From assembly GCA_964511405.1 (NCBI GenBank), contig CAZEFK010000072.1, positions 1 to 31,454 of the forward strand: a stretch of 31,454 bases of DNA. The letters run 5' to 3'. The position numbers and the translations under genes are program-made. The notes below the pieces were generated by a model that was not told where the DNA came from, searched no databases, and saw only the letters and a program-made list of their open reading frames with translations. Below are positions 8,598-14,778 of this stretch, piece after piece. This DNA comes from CAZEFK01 sp964511405. Lineage in GTDB: Bacteria > Pseudomonadota > Alphaproteobacteria > Elsterales > Elsteraceae. Position 1 is the stretch's first letter. The number at the start of each line of letters is the position of its first letter.

Positions 8598-8622
8598 CCC
8601 GCCCATCCGGCGTCGCTGTCAA
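8593..8622 (-). promoter_or_regulatory. Sigma70-type promoter of the sugar ABC operon
   Basis: On the minus strand there is a perfect -35 hexamer, TTGACA (8622-8617), then 18 bases, then GATAAC (8598-8593), four of six matches to TATAAT. This places transcription start about 50 bases before the binding-protein ATG. It is the clearest housekeeping promoter in the window. Confidence 0.6.
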
Positions 8623-8696
8623 GGGCAGCGCTCGGACCCAAGAGCGTAGACCGGTAAGAGGGCAAAAGTCCGGGCAGACCCGCCCAACTCGGTCCT

Positions 8697-8725
8697 CGTC
8701 ATCCCCCGCGAAGGCGGGGATCCAG
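8697..8725 (+). repeat. CGTCATCCCCGC palindromic repeat, left copy
   Basis: A 29-base unit, itself nearly palindromic, beginning CGTCATCCCC and ending GGGGATCCAG. It matches, with one extra C and one mismatch, the reverse complement of the copy at 8776-8803. Repeats of this kind are abundant between genes in alphaproteobacterial genomes. Here the pair lies inside the larger element with terminal repeats. Confidence 0.8.
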
Positions 8726-8775
8726 TTGGCTCAACGACAATATCAAGTATGCCGACCGTCAGTTTGCCGCAAGCG

Positions 8776-8803
8776 CTGGATCCCCGCGTTCGCGGGGATG
8801 ACG
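8776..8803 (-). repeat. CGTCATCCCCGC palindromic repeat, right copy
   Basis: A 28-base inverted partner of the 8697-8725 unit, starting CTGGATCCCC and ending GGGGATGACG on the plus strand. The 50 bases between the two copies (8726-8775) look unrelated and could form the loop of a large stem. Confidence 0.8.
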
Positions 8804-8899
8804 GCGGGGGGCTGGGGCTGAGACGGCTCGCCCGGACTTTTGCTCCTGTTACGTAGACCGTTCGGCGGGGCCTCTGAAGGATTGTTAATCCAGAAATCG

Positions 8900-8924
8900 G
8901 GAACGCCCGACCCGATCGGCAGTT
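8900..8924 (+). promoter_or_regulatory. Candidate EcfG-type general stress promoter
   Basis: GGAAC (8900-8904), 16 bases, then AGTT (8921-8924). The known alphaproteobacterial EcfG promoter pattern is GGAAC, 16-17 bases, CGTT, so one position deviates. It lies 38 bases ahead of the ATG at 8963, a suitable distance. Confidence 0.35.
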
Positions 8925-8962
8925 TTTACGACAAAGCGACGATTCGCAATGGAGCAGTTCCG

Positions 8963-9400
8963 ATGACGCGATATGGCATGCTGGCCGGTGTGCTGGCCCT
9001 GGGCCTCACGCTGGCGGCGCCGGCGGTTGCCCGCGGGGGCGGGGGTGACCATGGCGGCGGCGATCACGGCAACGATCGCGGGTCCGATCGCGGCGGCGAC
9101 CGCAGCGCCGATCGCGGCGCCGCGGATCGCAGTGCCGGCGCGCACTCGAGCGGCGCGTCCGAGCTCGGCAACCTGAACGCGGCGCACGCCTCGGCGACGG
9201 CGCGGACCCATGCCAATTCACGCTCGGAGGTCGGGCGGGTCGCGGCCTATGAGCGGGCGCTGAACCAGGCCCAGACGATCCCGGACCCGGCCGCCCGCGC
9301 CGCGGCGATCGCCCAGGCGACGGCCCTGCTCAACGGCAACAAGCCGAGCACCGCTGTTTCGGTCGCCCGCGTCGACGGTCTGCTGTCGGACCGGAATTGA
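8963..9400 (+). CDS. Secreted low-complexity Gly/Asp/Arg-rich protein
   Basis: A 145-residue protein of unknown function. Residues 1-23 form a Sec signal peptide (core LAGVLALGLTLAAP, cleavage after AVA). Residues 24 to about 60 are low-complexity, made of Gly, Asp, His, Arg and Ser in DRGSDRGGDRS-like units, which suggests a disordered, charged segment. The C-terminal half is different, with LGNLNAAHASATAR, then an Ala-rich predicted helical part (VAAYERALNQAQ). It resembles small exported hypothetical proteins of Rhodospirillales in general character only. The start at 8963 has GGAG eight bases upstream; the frame is open from 8840, but that part overlaps the repeat element and lacks a signal. 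Localisation in periplasm or outside is inferred. Confidence 0.75.
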   Translation: MTRYGMLAGVLALGLTLAAPAVARGGGGDHGGGDHGNDRGSDRGGDRSADRGAADRSAGAHSSGASELGNLNAAHASATARTHANSRSEVGRVAAYERALNQAQTIPDPAARAAAIAQATALLNGNKPSTAVSVARVDGLLSDRN

Positions 9401-9415
9401 GGGCGCTGTCGCGCG

Positions 9416-9811
9416 TCAGGCGGCGTTCGCCCGCGGCGCCGGGTCGCGGAGGCTGCTGCGGCCGAAGCTGACCTCGGGATCGATCTCCTGGACCTCCATC
9501 GACACCGCCAGCGGCCGCGCCGCCGCGACCGGCGCCAGGTGGTCGGTCAGCACCGCGAACAGCCGCTCGCCGATGCGCTGGCGGGTCGGCAGGTCGCGGC
9601 CATGGGCCACGCGCACCGTGACATGAACGAACCCGTTGGCGGGGTCGCCGTCGCCGATGCGGGCGTGGTCGCAGCGCCGTGCCCGCGTGTGGGTCGCGGC
9701 CGCAGGGAACAGCCCGGTGGCCAACGCGGCGGCGTGAAGCGTGTCCAGCAGCGGGTCCAGCCCGATCTCCGCCGCCAGGTTGCCGGAATAATCGACCGTG
9801 ATATGGGGCAT
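9416..9811 (-). CDS. 5-carboxymethyl-2-hydroxymuconate delta-isomerase family protein
   Basis: A 131-residue protein of the tautomerase superfamily, similar in size to HpaF (about 126). It begins MPHITVDYSGNL; after Met removal the N-terminal Pro would be the catalytic base, as in CHMI. Further family features are the ARRCDHARIGDGDPANGFVH strand region and the helix RQRIGERLFAVLTDHLAPV. CHMI isomerises 5-carboxymethyl-2-hydroxymuconate in the homoprotocatechuate (4-hydroxyphenylacetate) pathway, but no other gene of that pathway is present, so the true substrate is uncertain. It is convergent with the secreted-protein gene (15-base gap) and divergent from the dioxygenase gene. Confidence 0.85.
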   Translation of the reverse strand: MPHITVDYSGNLAAEIGLDPLLDTLHAAALATGLFPAAATHTRARRCDHARIGDGDPANGFVHVTVRVAHGRDLPTRQRIGERLFAVLTDHLAPVAAARPLAVSMEVQEIDPEVSFGRSSLRDPAPRANAA

Positions 9812-9972
9812 GACCGCTGTGCCTCGCCCAGGAACAAGCCGATGACGGCATCAGGGCGCCCATGGGGCACGGCTGTCAATCGCGCCCGGTACAGCCGCCC
9901 GGCGGGCCGGTCGCGGTCGCGGCTGCCGCCGTCCGGAGCGGCCGGACGACGCGCCGATTCGCAACGGACCAC

Positions 9973-9990
9973 CGACCTGTGCCAAGGTCG
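9973..9990. promoter_or_regulatory. Inverted repeat upstream of the dioxygenase gene
   Basis: CGACCT-gtgcca-AGGTCG is a perfect 6-base inverted repeat with a 6-base spacer, 17 bases before the dioxygenase ATG in the region divergent from the tautomerase gene. It could be an operator or a short 5' hairpin; nothing else identifies it. Confidence 0.25.
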
Positions 9991-10007
9991 CCCGCCAGGG
10001 GTGAGCC

Positions 10008-10892
10008 ATGACCGTGACCTTTCGTCCAGCCGATCCGGCGCGGCCCGAGTTCGTCGGCGAGGCCGTCGGCATCGACCTGTGCCGGCCGGTCGCGCCCGAT
10101 CTGGTGGCGGCGATCGAGGCCGCGATGGACCGCTTCGCCGTGCTGGTCTTTCGCGACCAGCCGCTCGACGACGACCAGCAACTCGCCTTTACGGCGCTGT
10201 TCGGTCCGCTGGAGGCGGCGACGGGGGACCTGGAGCTGGAGGACCGCCGGCTGGGCATGATGGTCAACGACATCTCGAACCTCGACGCCGCGGGCCGGGT
10301 GTTGGCGCGTGACGACCGGCGCCGGCTGTTCGCCCTGGGCAACCGGCTGTGGCACAGCGACAGCTCGTTCAAGGCGACGCCGGCCAAATACTCGCTGCTG
10401 TCGGCGCGCGCGGTCCCGGCGTCGGGCGGCGACACCGAGTTCGCGGATATGCGCGCAGCCTGGGACACGCTGCCCGCCGCCGACCGGGCGCTGGTCCAGG
10501 ACCTGGTGTGCGAGCACAGCCTGCTCCATTCCCGCGCGCTGCTGGGCATCACCGACGTCACCGACGCCGAGCGCCGCCGCTGGGCGCCGGTGCGCCAGCG
10601 CCTGGTGCGCCGGCATCCGGCGACCGGCCGGCGCTCGCTGTATTTGTCGGCCCACGCCGGCGCCATCATCGGCTGGCCGGTGCCCGAGGCGCGCATGCTG
10701 CTGCACGAACTGACCGAGCACGCGACCCGGCGCGAGCGGGTCCACACCCACCGCTGGCGCCCGTTCGACCTGGTGATGTGGGACAACCGCGTGCTGATGC
10801 ACCGCGGCCGGCGCTACGACGCCGAGGCCGTCCGCGACCTGCGCCGGACCACCGTGGCCGACGTGGCCCCGACGCTCGACCAGGCCGCGTGA
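10008..10892 (+). CDS. TauD/TfdA family Fe(II)/2-oxoglutarate dioxygenase
   Basis: A 294-residue alpha-ketoglutarate-dependent dioxygenase, the same length class as TfdA and TauD. The iron triad is complete: H116 and D118 in WHSDSS and H265 in LMHRGRRYD. A conserved Arg near 276-280 (RDLRRTTV) would bind the 2-oxoglutarate carboxylate. Residues such as YSLLSARAVPASGGDTEF and HRWRPFDLVMWDNR place it closer to TfdA (2,4-D dioxygenase) than to TauD. The substrate cannot be inferred; many homologues act on phenoxyacids, sulfonates or carboxylates. The gene shares one base with the next (TGATG), so it is coupled to the TPR/GT9-like gene, an unusual partner. Confidence 0.93.
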   Translation: MTVTFRPADPARPEFVGEAVGIDLCRPVAPDLVAAIEAAMDRFAVLVFRDQPLDDDQQLAFTALFGPLEAATGDLELEDRRLGMMVNDISNLDAAGRVLARDDRRRLFALGNRLWHSDSSFKATPAKYSLLSARAVPASGGDTEFADMRAAWDTLPAADRALVQDLVCEHSLLHSRALLGITDVTDAERRRWAPVRQRLVRRHPATGRRSLYLSAHAGAIIGWPVPEARMLLHELTEHATRRERVHTHRWRPFDLVMWDNRVLMHRGRRYDAEAVRDLRRTTVADVAPTLDQAA

Positions 10893-12301
10893 TGCAGCCT
10901 GGCCCTGGCACCGCAACGCCGGCCGAGCTCCTGGCCGCGGCCCAGCGCGCGATCCAGGAGGATCGCCTGGGCGACGCCGCGGCCTGCTCGGCGGCGCTGC
11001 GGACCGCCGATCCCGGTAGCCTCAACCCGGTGCTGCTGGACGGCTGGATCGCCTTCCATGGCGGCGACCTGGACGGCGCCATCGGGCAGTTCGAGCAGGC
11101 CTACCGGCGCCGCCCGAGCAGTCTGGTCGCGACGATCATCGCCACGGCCCATCACGGCCGGCATCGGCTGGACCAGGCCGAAGGCTGGTTCCGGGAGGGG
11201 CGGCGGATCAACCCGGCCGACGCCGAGACGCTGCGGCGCTATGGGCGGTTCCTATGGGAGACCAACCGGCTCGACGAGGCCGAGGCGGCGCTGACCGAGG
11301 CCATGGCGCTGGCGCCGGCGGACCAGGAGGTCACCAGCGACATGGGCTATTGCCGGCTGAAGGCCGGTGATTACGGCCGCGGCTGGATGCTCCTCGACCG
11401 CCGCTGGTTCGTGCCGGGATCGGAGGTCGGCATCGCCCGGCGCGACGGTGCCACTCTCGCCGGCCGGGTGTGGTTCCAGGAACCGCTGGCCGGGCGCCGG
11501 TTGCTGGTCCTGGCCGAGGCCGGCTTCGGCGACGTCGTGCAGTTCGCCCGCTTCGTGCCCCGGCTGGTCGCGGCGGGGGCCGACGTGCTGTTCCACGTCC
11601 GGCCCGACCTGTTGCGGCTGTTCCAGGGCCAGTCGGGGTTCGGCCGCGTGATCTCGGGGTTGGCGGGCGTCGCCTCCATCGACCTGATCTCTCCGATCAT
11701 GAGCCTGGCCGGCCGTCTCGGCGTCCAGCCGGAGGACCTGCCCGGCGCGGTCGGCTATCTGGCGGCCGATCCGGCGCTGGTGGCCGGCTGGGATCGGCGG
11801 CTGGCGGCGCTGGGGCCGGCCCGGCGCGTCGGCCTCGCCTGGTCGGGCCGCCCGCACCGGGCCGAGTTCGGGCTGGACACCCTCAACCAGCGCCGGGCCG
11901 TGCCGTTCGCCGCTCTGGCGCCGCTGCTGGCGGTGCCGGGCTGCCGCTTCGTGTCCCTGCAGAAGGGGCCGACCGCCGGCCAGGCAGCGCAGGCGCCCGG
12001 CATCCTCGACTGGACGGCGGAGCTCGCGGATTTCGCCGACACCGCCGCCCTGATCGCGGCCCTGGACCTGGTGATCACCAGCGATACCAGCATCGCCCAT
12101 CTGGCCGGCGCCCTGGGCAAGCCGGTCTGGGTGCTCGACCGCTGGGACAGCTGCTGGCGCTGGCTGACCGGCCGCACCGACAGCCCCTGGTATCCGAGCC
12201 TCCGGATCTTCCGCCAAGCGGTGGCCGGCGACTGGTCCCAGCCGGTCGCGGCCGCGGCGGCGGCGCTGGCTGCCGTTACTCGTGGTGAAACAGGGCGCTG
12301 A
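10892..12301 (+). CDS. TPR protein with GT9-like glycosyltransferase domain
   Basis: A 469-residue protein in two parts. Residues about 8-170 are tetratricopeptide-type helical repeats (AGAQRAIQED-like helices, then YRRRPSSLVATIIATAHH, DQAEGWFREGRRINPADAETLRRYG and LDEAEAALTEAMALAPADQE). Residues about 200-469 resemble the ADP-heptose:LPS heptosyltransferase (GT9) fold: LVLAEAGFGDVVQFARFVPRL near 205-225 and TSDTSIAHLAGALGKPVWVL with the terminal RTDSPWYPSLRIFRQ. TPR-GT9 proteins of this type are frequent in Rhodospirillales and are presumed to act on cell-surface or protein-linked glycans; the specific acceptor is unknown. The start overlaps the dioxygenase stop by one base. The last 26 bases overlap the convergent PRPP synthetase gene. 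Confidence 0.88.
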   Translation: MQPGPGTATPAELLAAAQRAIQEDRLGDAAACSAALRTADPGSLNPVLLDGWIAFHGGDLDGAIGQFEQAYRRRPSSLVATIIATAHHGRHRLDQAEGWFREGRRINPADAETLRRYGRFLWETNRLDEAEAALTEAMALAPADQEVTSDMGYCRLKAGDYGRGWMLLDRRWFVPGSEVGIARRDGATLAGRVWFQEPLAGRRLLVLAEAGFGDVVQFARFVPRLVAAGADVLFHVRPDLLRLFQGQSGFGRVISGLAGVASIDLISPIMSLAGRLGVQPEDLPGAVGYLAADPALVAGWDRRLAALGPARRVGLAWSGRPHRAEFGLDTLNQRRAVPFAALAPLLAVPGCRFVSLQKGPTAGQAAQAPGILDWTAELADFADTAALIAALDLVITSDTSIAHLAGALGKPVWVLDRWDSCWRWLTGRTDSPWYPSLRIFRQAVAGDWSQPVAAAAAALAAVTRGETGR

Positions 12302-13220
12302 CCGACTCGCCGTCATGGATCCGGCGCATCGCCTCGGCGAGGGCCGGGGCGATCGACAGGACGGTGAGCTTGGGTCCGCGCTTCTCGGCCGGGATCGGGA
12401 CCGTATTGGTGCACACGATCTCGACGACGTCGGGCTGGGCTGCCAGGCGCTGCAGGGCGTCGCCGACGAACAGGCCGTGGGTGCAGGCGACGCGGATCTG
12501 GCGCACGCCCTGCTCGCGCAGCCGCGCCAGCAGCTCGAACACCGTGCTGCCCTTCGCGATCTCGTCGTCCAGCACGATCACGTCGCGGCCGGCGACGTCG
12601 CCGATGATGGTGGCGATGGCGACGCGGTCGTCGCTGAAGCGCTGCTTGGCGCCGGCCGCGACCGACGTGCCCAGCAGCCGGGCGAAGGCGGCGGCCTGCT
12701 TGGCGTTGCCCAGATCAGGCGAGACCACGACCGCGCCGCCGCTGCCCTCGCGCCGGAAATGGCCCGCCAGCTCGTGCAGGGCGTGCAGGTGGTCGACCGG
12801 CACGCTGAAGAACCCGTGCACCTGCGGCGAATGCAGGGTCATGGCCAGGACCCGGCTGGCACCGGCGGCGACCAGCAGGTCGGCGACCAGCCGGCCGCCG
12901 ATCGAGATGCGCGGGGCGTCCTTCTTGTCCGAGCGGGCATAGGCATAGTGCGGCATCACGGCGGTGATGCGCGAGGCCGAGGCGCCGCGGGCGGCGTCCA
13001 GCATCAATAGCAGCTCGACCAGGTTCTCCTGGACCGGCGGCACCAGCGGCTGGATCAGGAAGACGTCGCGCTCGCGGCAGTTGGCCTGCAGCTGCACTTC
13101 CAGGCAGTCATTGGCGAACCGCGAGCAGCGGGTGGGCAGCAGCGGCACCTTCAGATGCCGGCAGATCTCCGCCGCCAGCTCCGGGTGGGCCGTGCCGCTG
13201 AAGACGGCGATCTCGCGCAC
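12276..13220 (-). CDS. Ribose-phosphate pyrophosphokinase, atypical paralogue
   Basis: A 314-residue PRPP synthetase (ribose 5-phosphate + ATP to PRPP + AMP), normal in length. Family landmarks: FANDCLEVQL, YARSDKKDAPRISI (canonical enzymes read YARQDRKDRPREPI), LHSPQVHGFF near residue 130, and VVSPDLGNAKQAAAFA. The PRPP-binding loop is DDEIAKGST (218-226) where standard enzymes have DDxIDTAGT, so the Asp-Thr-Ala core is altered. This suggests a paralogue of the housekeeping enzyme with changed regulation or specificity. The start is GTG, backed by AGGAGG four bases upstream. A perfect FNR-type box lies 41 bases upstream. It is convergent with the TPR/GT9 gene and overlaps it by 26 bases. Confidence 0.88.
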   Translation of the reverse strand: MREIAVFSGTAHPELAAEICRHLKVPLLPTRCSRFANDCLEVQLQANCRERDVFLIQPLVPPVQENLVELLLMLDAARGASASRITAVMPHYAYARSDKKDAPRISIGGRLVADLLVAAGASRVLAMTLHSPQVHGFFSVPVDHLHALHELAGHFRREGSGGAVVVSPDLGNAKQAAAFARLLGTSVAAGAKQRFSDDRVAIATIIGDVAGRDVIVLDDEIAKGSTVFELLARLREQGVRQIRVACTHGLFVGDALQRLAAQPDVVEIVCTNTVPIPAEKRGPKLTVLSIAPALAEAMRRIHDGESVSALFHHE

Positions 13221-13261
13221 ACGGCCTCCTCTCGATGGGCGAGGGCCTTATCCCCTACCCT

Positions 13262-13275
13262 TTGATCAGGATCAA
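13262..13275. promoter_or_regulatory. FNR/FixK-type box (anaerobox)
   Basis: TTGATCAGGATCAA is a perfect match to the TTGAT-N4-ATCAA site bound by FNR, Anr and FixK regulators, and is fully palindromic. It lies in the 88-base gap between the LysR gene and the PRPP synthetase gene, both on the minus strand, with its centre about 48 bases before the GTG. That is closer than normal for class II activation with a usual leader; either the leader is very short or the site represses. Confidence 0.65.
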
Positions 13276-13308
13276 TCCTTCAGAATCAACGCGGTGCCGG
13301 CGGCTCTG

Positions 13309-14235
13309 TTACGCCGCGCGCGGACGGGCGCGGTCCAGGCTGCGCCCGATCTCGGCCGCCAGCGTCCGCAGCCAGATCGAAGCGGGGTCCATCTGGGCGC
13401 GCGCCGGGTAGAACAGGAACTGTTCGTCGATGCCGGGATCGAGCGGCGGCATGATCTCGACCAGCGACAGCGGGTGACCGAAGGCGGCGATCAGCCGGCT
13501 CGGCACGAACGCGACCAGGTCGGTCTGGGCGGCCATGCGCAGCGCCTGCATGTAGCTGGGCACGGCCAGGGCGATGCGGCGCTGGATGCCCTGCTCGCGC
13601 AGCCAGCCGTCGATCATGTCCTCGGTCCGCCCGGCGCCGATCACGGCGACATGCCGGGCGGCCAGGAAAGCGTCCAGGCGCTGCAGGCCGGGGCCGACGG
13701 GATGGCCGCGGCGAACGGCCAGGCGATCGCTATCGGCATAGAGCCGCTGGCGGCGGAAGCCGGGCAGGGCGTCGCCGAGGCAGCAGATCGCCAGGTCCAC
13801 GGTCTGGGCCAGCGCGTCGGTCACGAGCGCCGGGCCGGGCCAGGGCATGACGTCGAGCCGGACGCCCGATGCCAGGACCGCGACCCGCTCGACCAGCGGC
13901 GGCATGACGGCATCGACCACCAGATCAGGCATGGTCAGCACGAAGCGCCGGATGCTGGTCGCGGGATCGAATCCGGCGGCCGCGAACAGGCCGCGCACCC
14001 GGTCCAGCGCCTCGGCCAGCGGCGCGCGCAGGGCCTCGGCGCGCGGCGTCAGCACCATGCGCGCGCCGGTCCGCACCAGCAGCGGGTCGCCCAGCAGCGT
14101 GCGCAGCCGCCCCAGGGCATGGCTGGCGGCCGGCTGCGACAGGCCGATCCGCTGCGCCGCCCGCCCGACATGGGCTTCCGCGATCAGGGCGTCCAGGGCC
14201 ACCAGCAGGTTGAGGTCGAGCGCCGCCAAATTCAT
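13309..14235 (-). CDS. LysR family transcriptional regulator, NodD/PcpR-like group
   Basis: A 308-residue LysR regulator. The N-terminus (MNLAALDLNLLVALDALI, then the helix-turn-helix HVGRAAQRIGLSQPAASHAL, residues about 21-40, and LLGDPLLVRTG) is typical of the group that includes NodD, SyrM and PcpR. The remainder is the effector-binding domain. It is divergent from the molybdenum hydroxylase genes, with 87 bases between start codons, so it probably controls them in response to the substrate. The chosen ATG at 14235 has no obvious ribosome binding site; the frame stays open further upstream, but those codons lie across the neighbouring operon's leader and are not LysR-like. Confidence 0.92.
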   Translation of the reverse strand: MNLAALDLNLLVALDALIAEAHVGRAAQRIGLSQPAASHALGRLRTLLGDPLLVRTGARMVLTPRAEALRAPLAEALDRVRGLFAAAGFDPATSIRRFVLTMPDLVVDAVMPPLVERVAVLASGVRLDVMPWPGPALVTDALAQTVDLAICCLGDALPGFRRQRLYADSDRLAVRRGHPVGPGLQRLDAFLAARHVAVIGAGRTEDMIDGWLREQGIQRRIALAVPSYMQALRMAAQTDLVAFVPSRLIAAFGHPLSLVEIMPPLDPGIDEQFLFYPARAQMDPASIWLRTLAAEIGRSLDRARPRAA

Positions 14236-14247
14236 ATGGCGAATGTA

Positions 14248-14266
14248 CGATATAGCATCGATCGAT
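14248..14266. promoter_or_regulatory. Cluster of CGAT/ATCG half-sites, candidate LysR operator
   Basis: CGAT-ATAGC-ATCG (14248-14260) is an inverted repeat, followed directly by the palindrome ATCGATCGAT (14257-14266). The stretch lies midway between the divergent LysR and molybdenum hydroxylase genes and is clearly more AT-rich than its surroundings, which fits an operator-promoter. No direct evidence. Confidence 0.3.
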
Positions 14267-14322
14267 TGGAAGAATGACCGGCGCTGCGCCACGGTTCCGG
14301 CACGCCACCCGGGGAGCCGCCG

Positions 14323-14778
14323 ATGGACCTGCCCGTCACCCTGTCGATCAATGGCCGCAGCCACAGCCTGGTGGTGCCGGCCTGGACCACGCTGCTGGAG
14401 CTGCTGCGCGAGCGGCTGGCGCTGACCGGCACCAAGAAGGGCTGCGACCTGGGGGCCTGCGGCGCCTGCACGGTGCTGGCGGATGGCCGGCCGATCAATG
14501 CCTGCCTGGCGCTCGCCGCCAGCCTGGAGGGATCCGACATCCGGACCATCGAAGGGCTGTCCGACGGCGTCCTGCATCCCGTCCAGCAGGCCTTCATCGA
14601 CTGCGACGCCCTGCAGTGCGGCTACTGTACGCCCGGGCAGATCCTGTCGGCGGTGGCGCTGCTGGCCGACGGCGCCGAGCTGGACGACGCGGCGGTCCGC
14701 GCCGGCATGAGCGGCAATCTCTGCCGCTGCGGCGCCTATCCGAACATCACCGCGGCGATCCGCCAGGCTGCCCGCTGA
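14323..14778 (+). CDS. Molybdenum hydroxylase 2Fe-2S subunit (CoxS/PaoA type)
   Basis: A 151-residue iron-sulfur subunit of the xanthine oxidase family. Residues 41, 46, 49 and 61 are the four cysteines of the plant-ferredoxin-type cluster (CDLGACGACTV). Residues 99, 102, 134 and 136 bind the second cluster (CGYCTPG and CRCG). It passes electrons from the molybdenum site to the FAD subunit. No twin-arginine signal is visible at the N-terminus, unlike E. coli PaoA, so a cytoplasmic enzyme is expected. The start has GGGGAG upstream. The stop shares one base with the start of the FAD subunit gene. Confidence 0.96.
   Translation: MDLPVTLSINGRSHSLVVPAWTTLLELLRERLALTGTKKGCDLGACGACTVLADGRPINACLALAASLEGSDIRTIEGLSDGVLHPVQQAFIDCDALQCGYCTPGQILSAVALLADGAELDDAAVRAGMSGNLCRCGAYPNITAAIRQAAR

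Larger units (their letters stand above)
8654..8851. mobile_element. MITE-like element with terminal inverted repeats
   Basis: About 198 bases bounded by a perfect 9-base direct repeat, CGTAGACCG (8645-8653 and 8852-8860), as expected for a target-site duplication. Just inside are near-perfect terminal inverted repeats: the core gcaaaagtccgggc at 8662-8675 is exactly complementary to 8830-8843, and the similarity continues outward with two or three differences to both ends. The two halves, 8654-8725 and 8776-8851, are imperfect complements around a ~50-base centre, so the transcript could fold into one long hairpin. There is no transposase gene, so any movement would need an enzyme supplied elsewhere. 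Duplications of 8-9 bases occur in several IS groups; I cannot name the parent. Confidence 0.7.
8623..8962. other. Intergenic region holding a small non-autonomous element
   Basis: The 340 bases between the sugar operon promoter and the secreted-protein gene contain no credible gene. Most of it (8645-8860) is a palindromic insertion-like unit listed separately. The remainder, 8861-8962, carries a small palindrome (GGATTGTTAATCC, 8879-8891), a candidate EcfG-type promoter and the ribosome binding site of the next gene. Confidence 0.7.

Noticed and set aside
8536..8622. Longer start for the sugar-binding protein at 8622
   Set aside because: It would precede a normal signal peptide with 29 non-conserved residues and cover the promoter; a strong ribosome binding site supports 8535.
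8697..8803. CRISPR-like repeat-spacer array
   Set aside because: Only two copies, in inverted orientation and internally palindromic; no further units or cas genes.
8840..8962. Upstream start at 8840 for the secreted protein
   Set aside because: It would begin inside the terminal repeat of the mobile-like element and hide the signal peptide; 8963 has its own GGAG.
9047..9140. Tandem DNA repeat in the secreted protein
   Set aside because: The protein is low-complexity (GDHG and DRG units), but the DNA units vary in length and sequence; it is coding bias, not a separate repeat feature.
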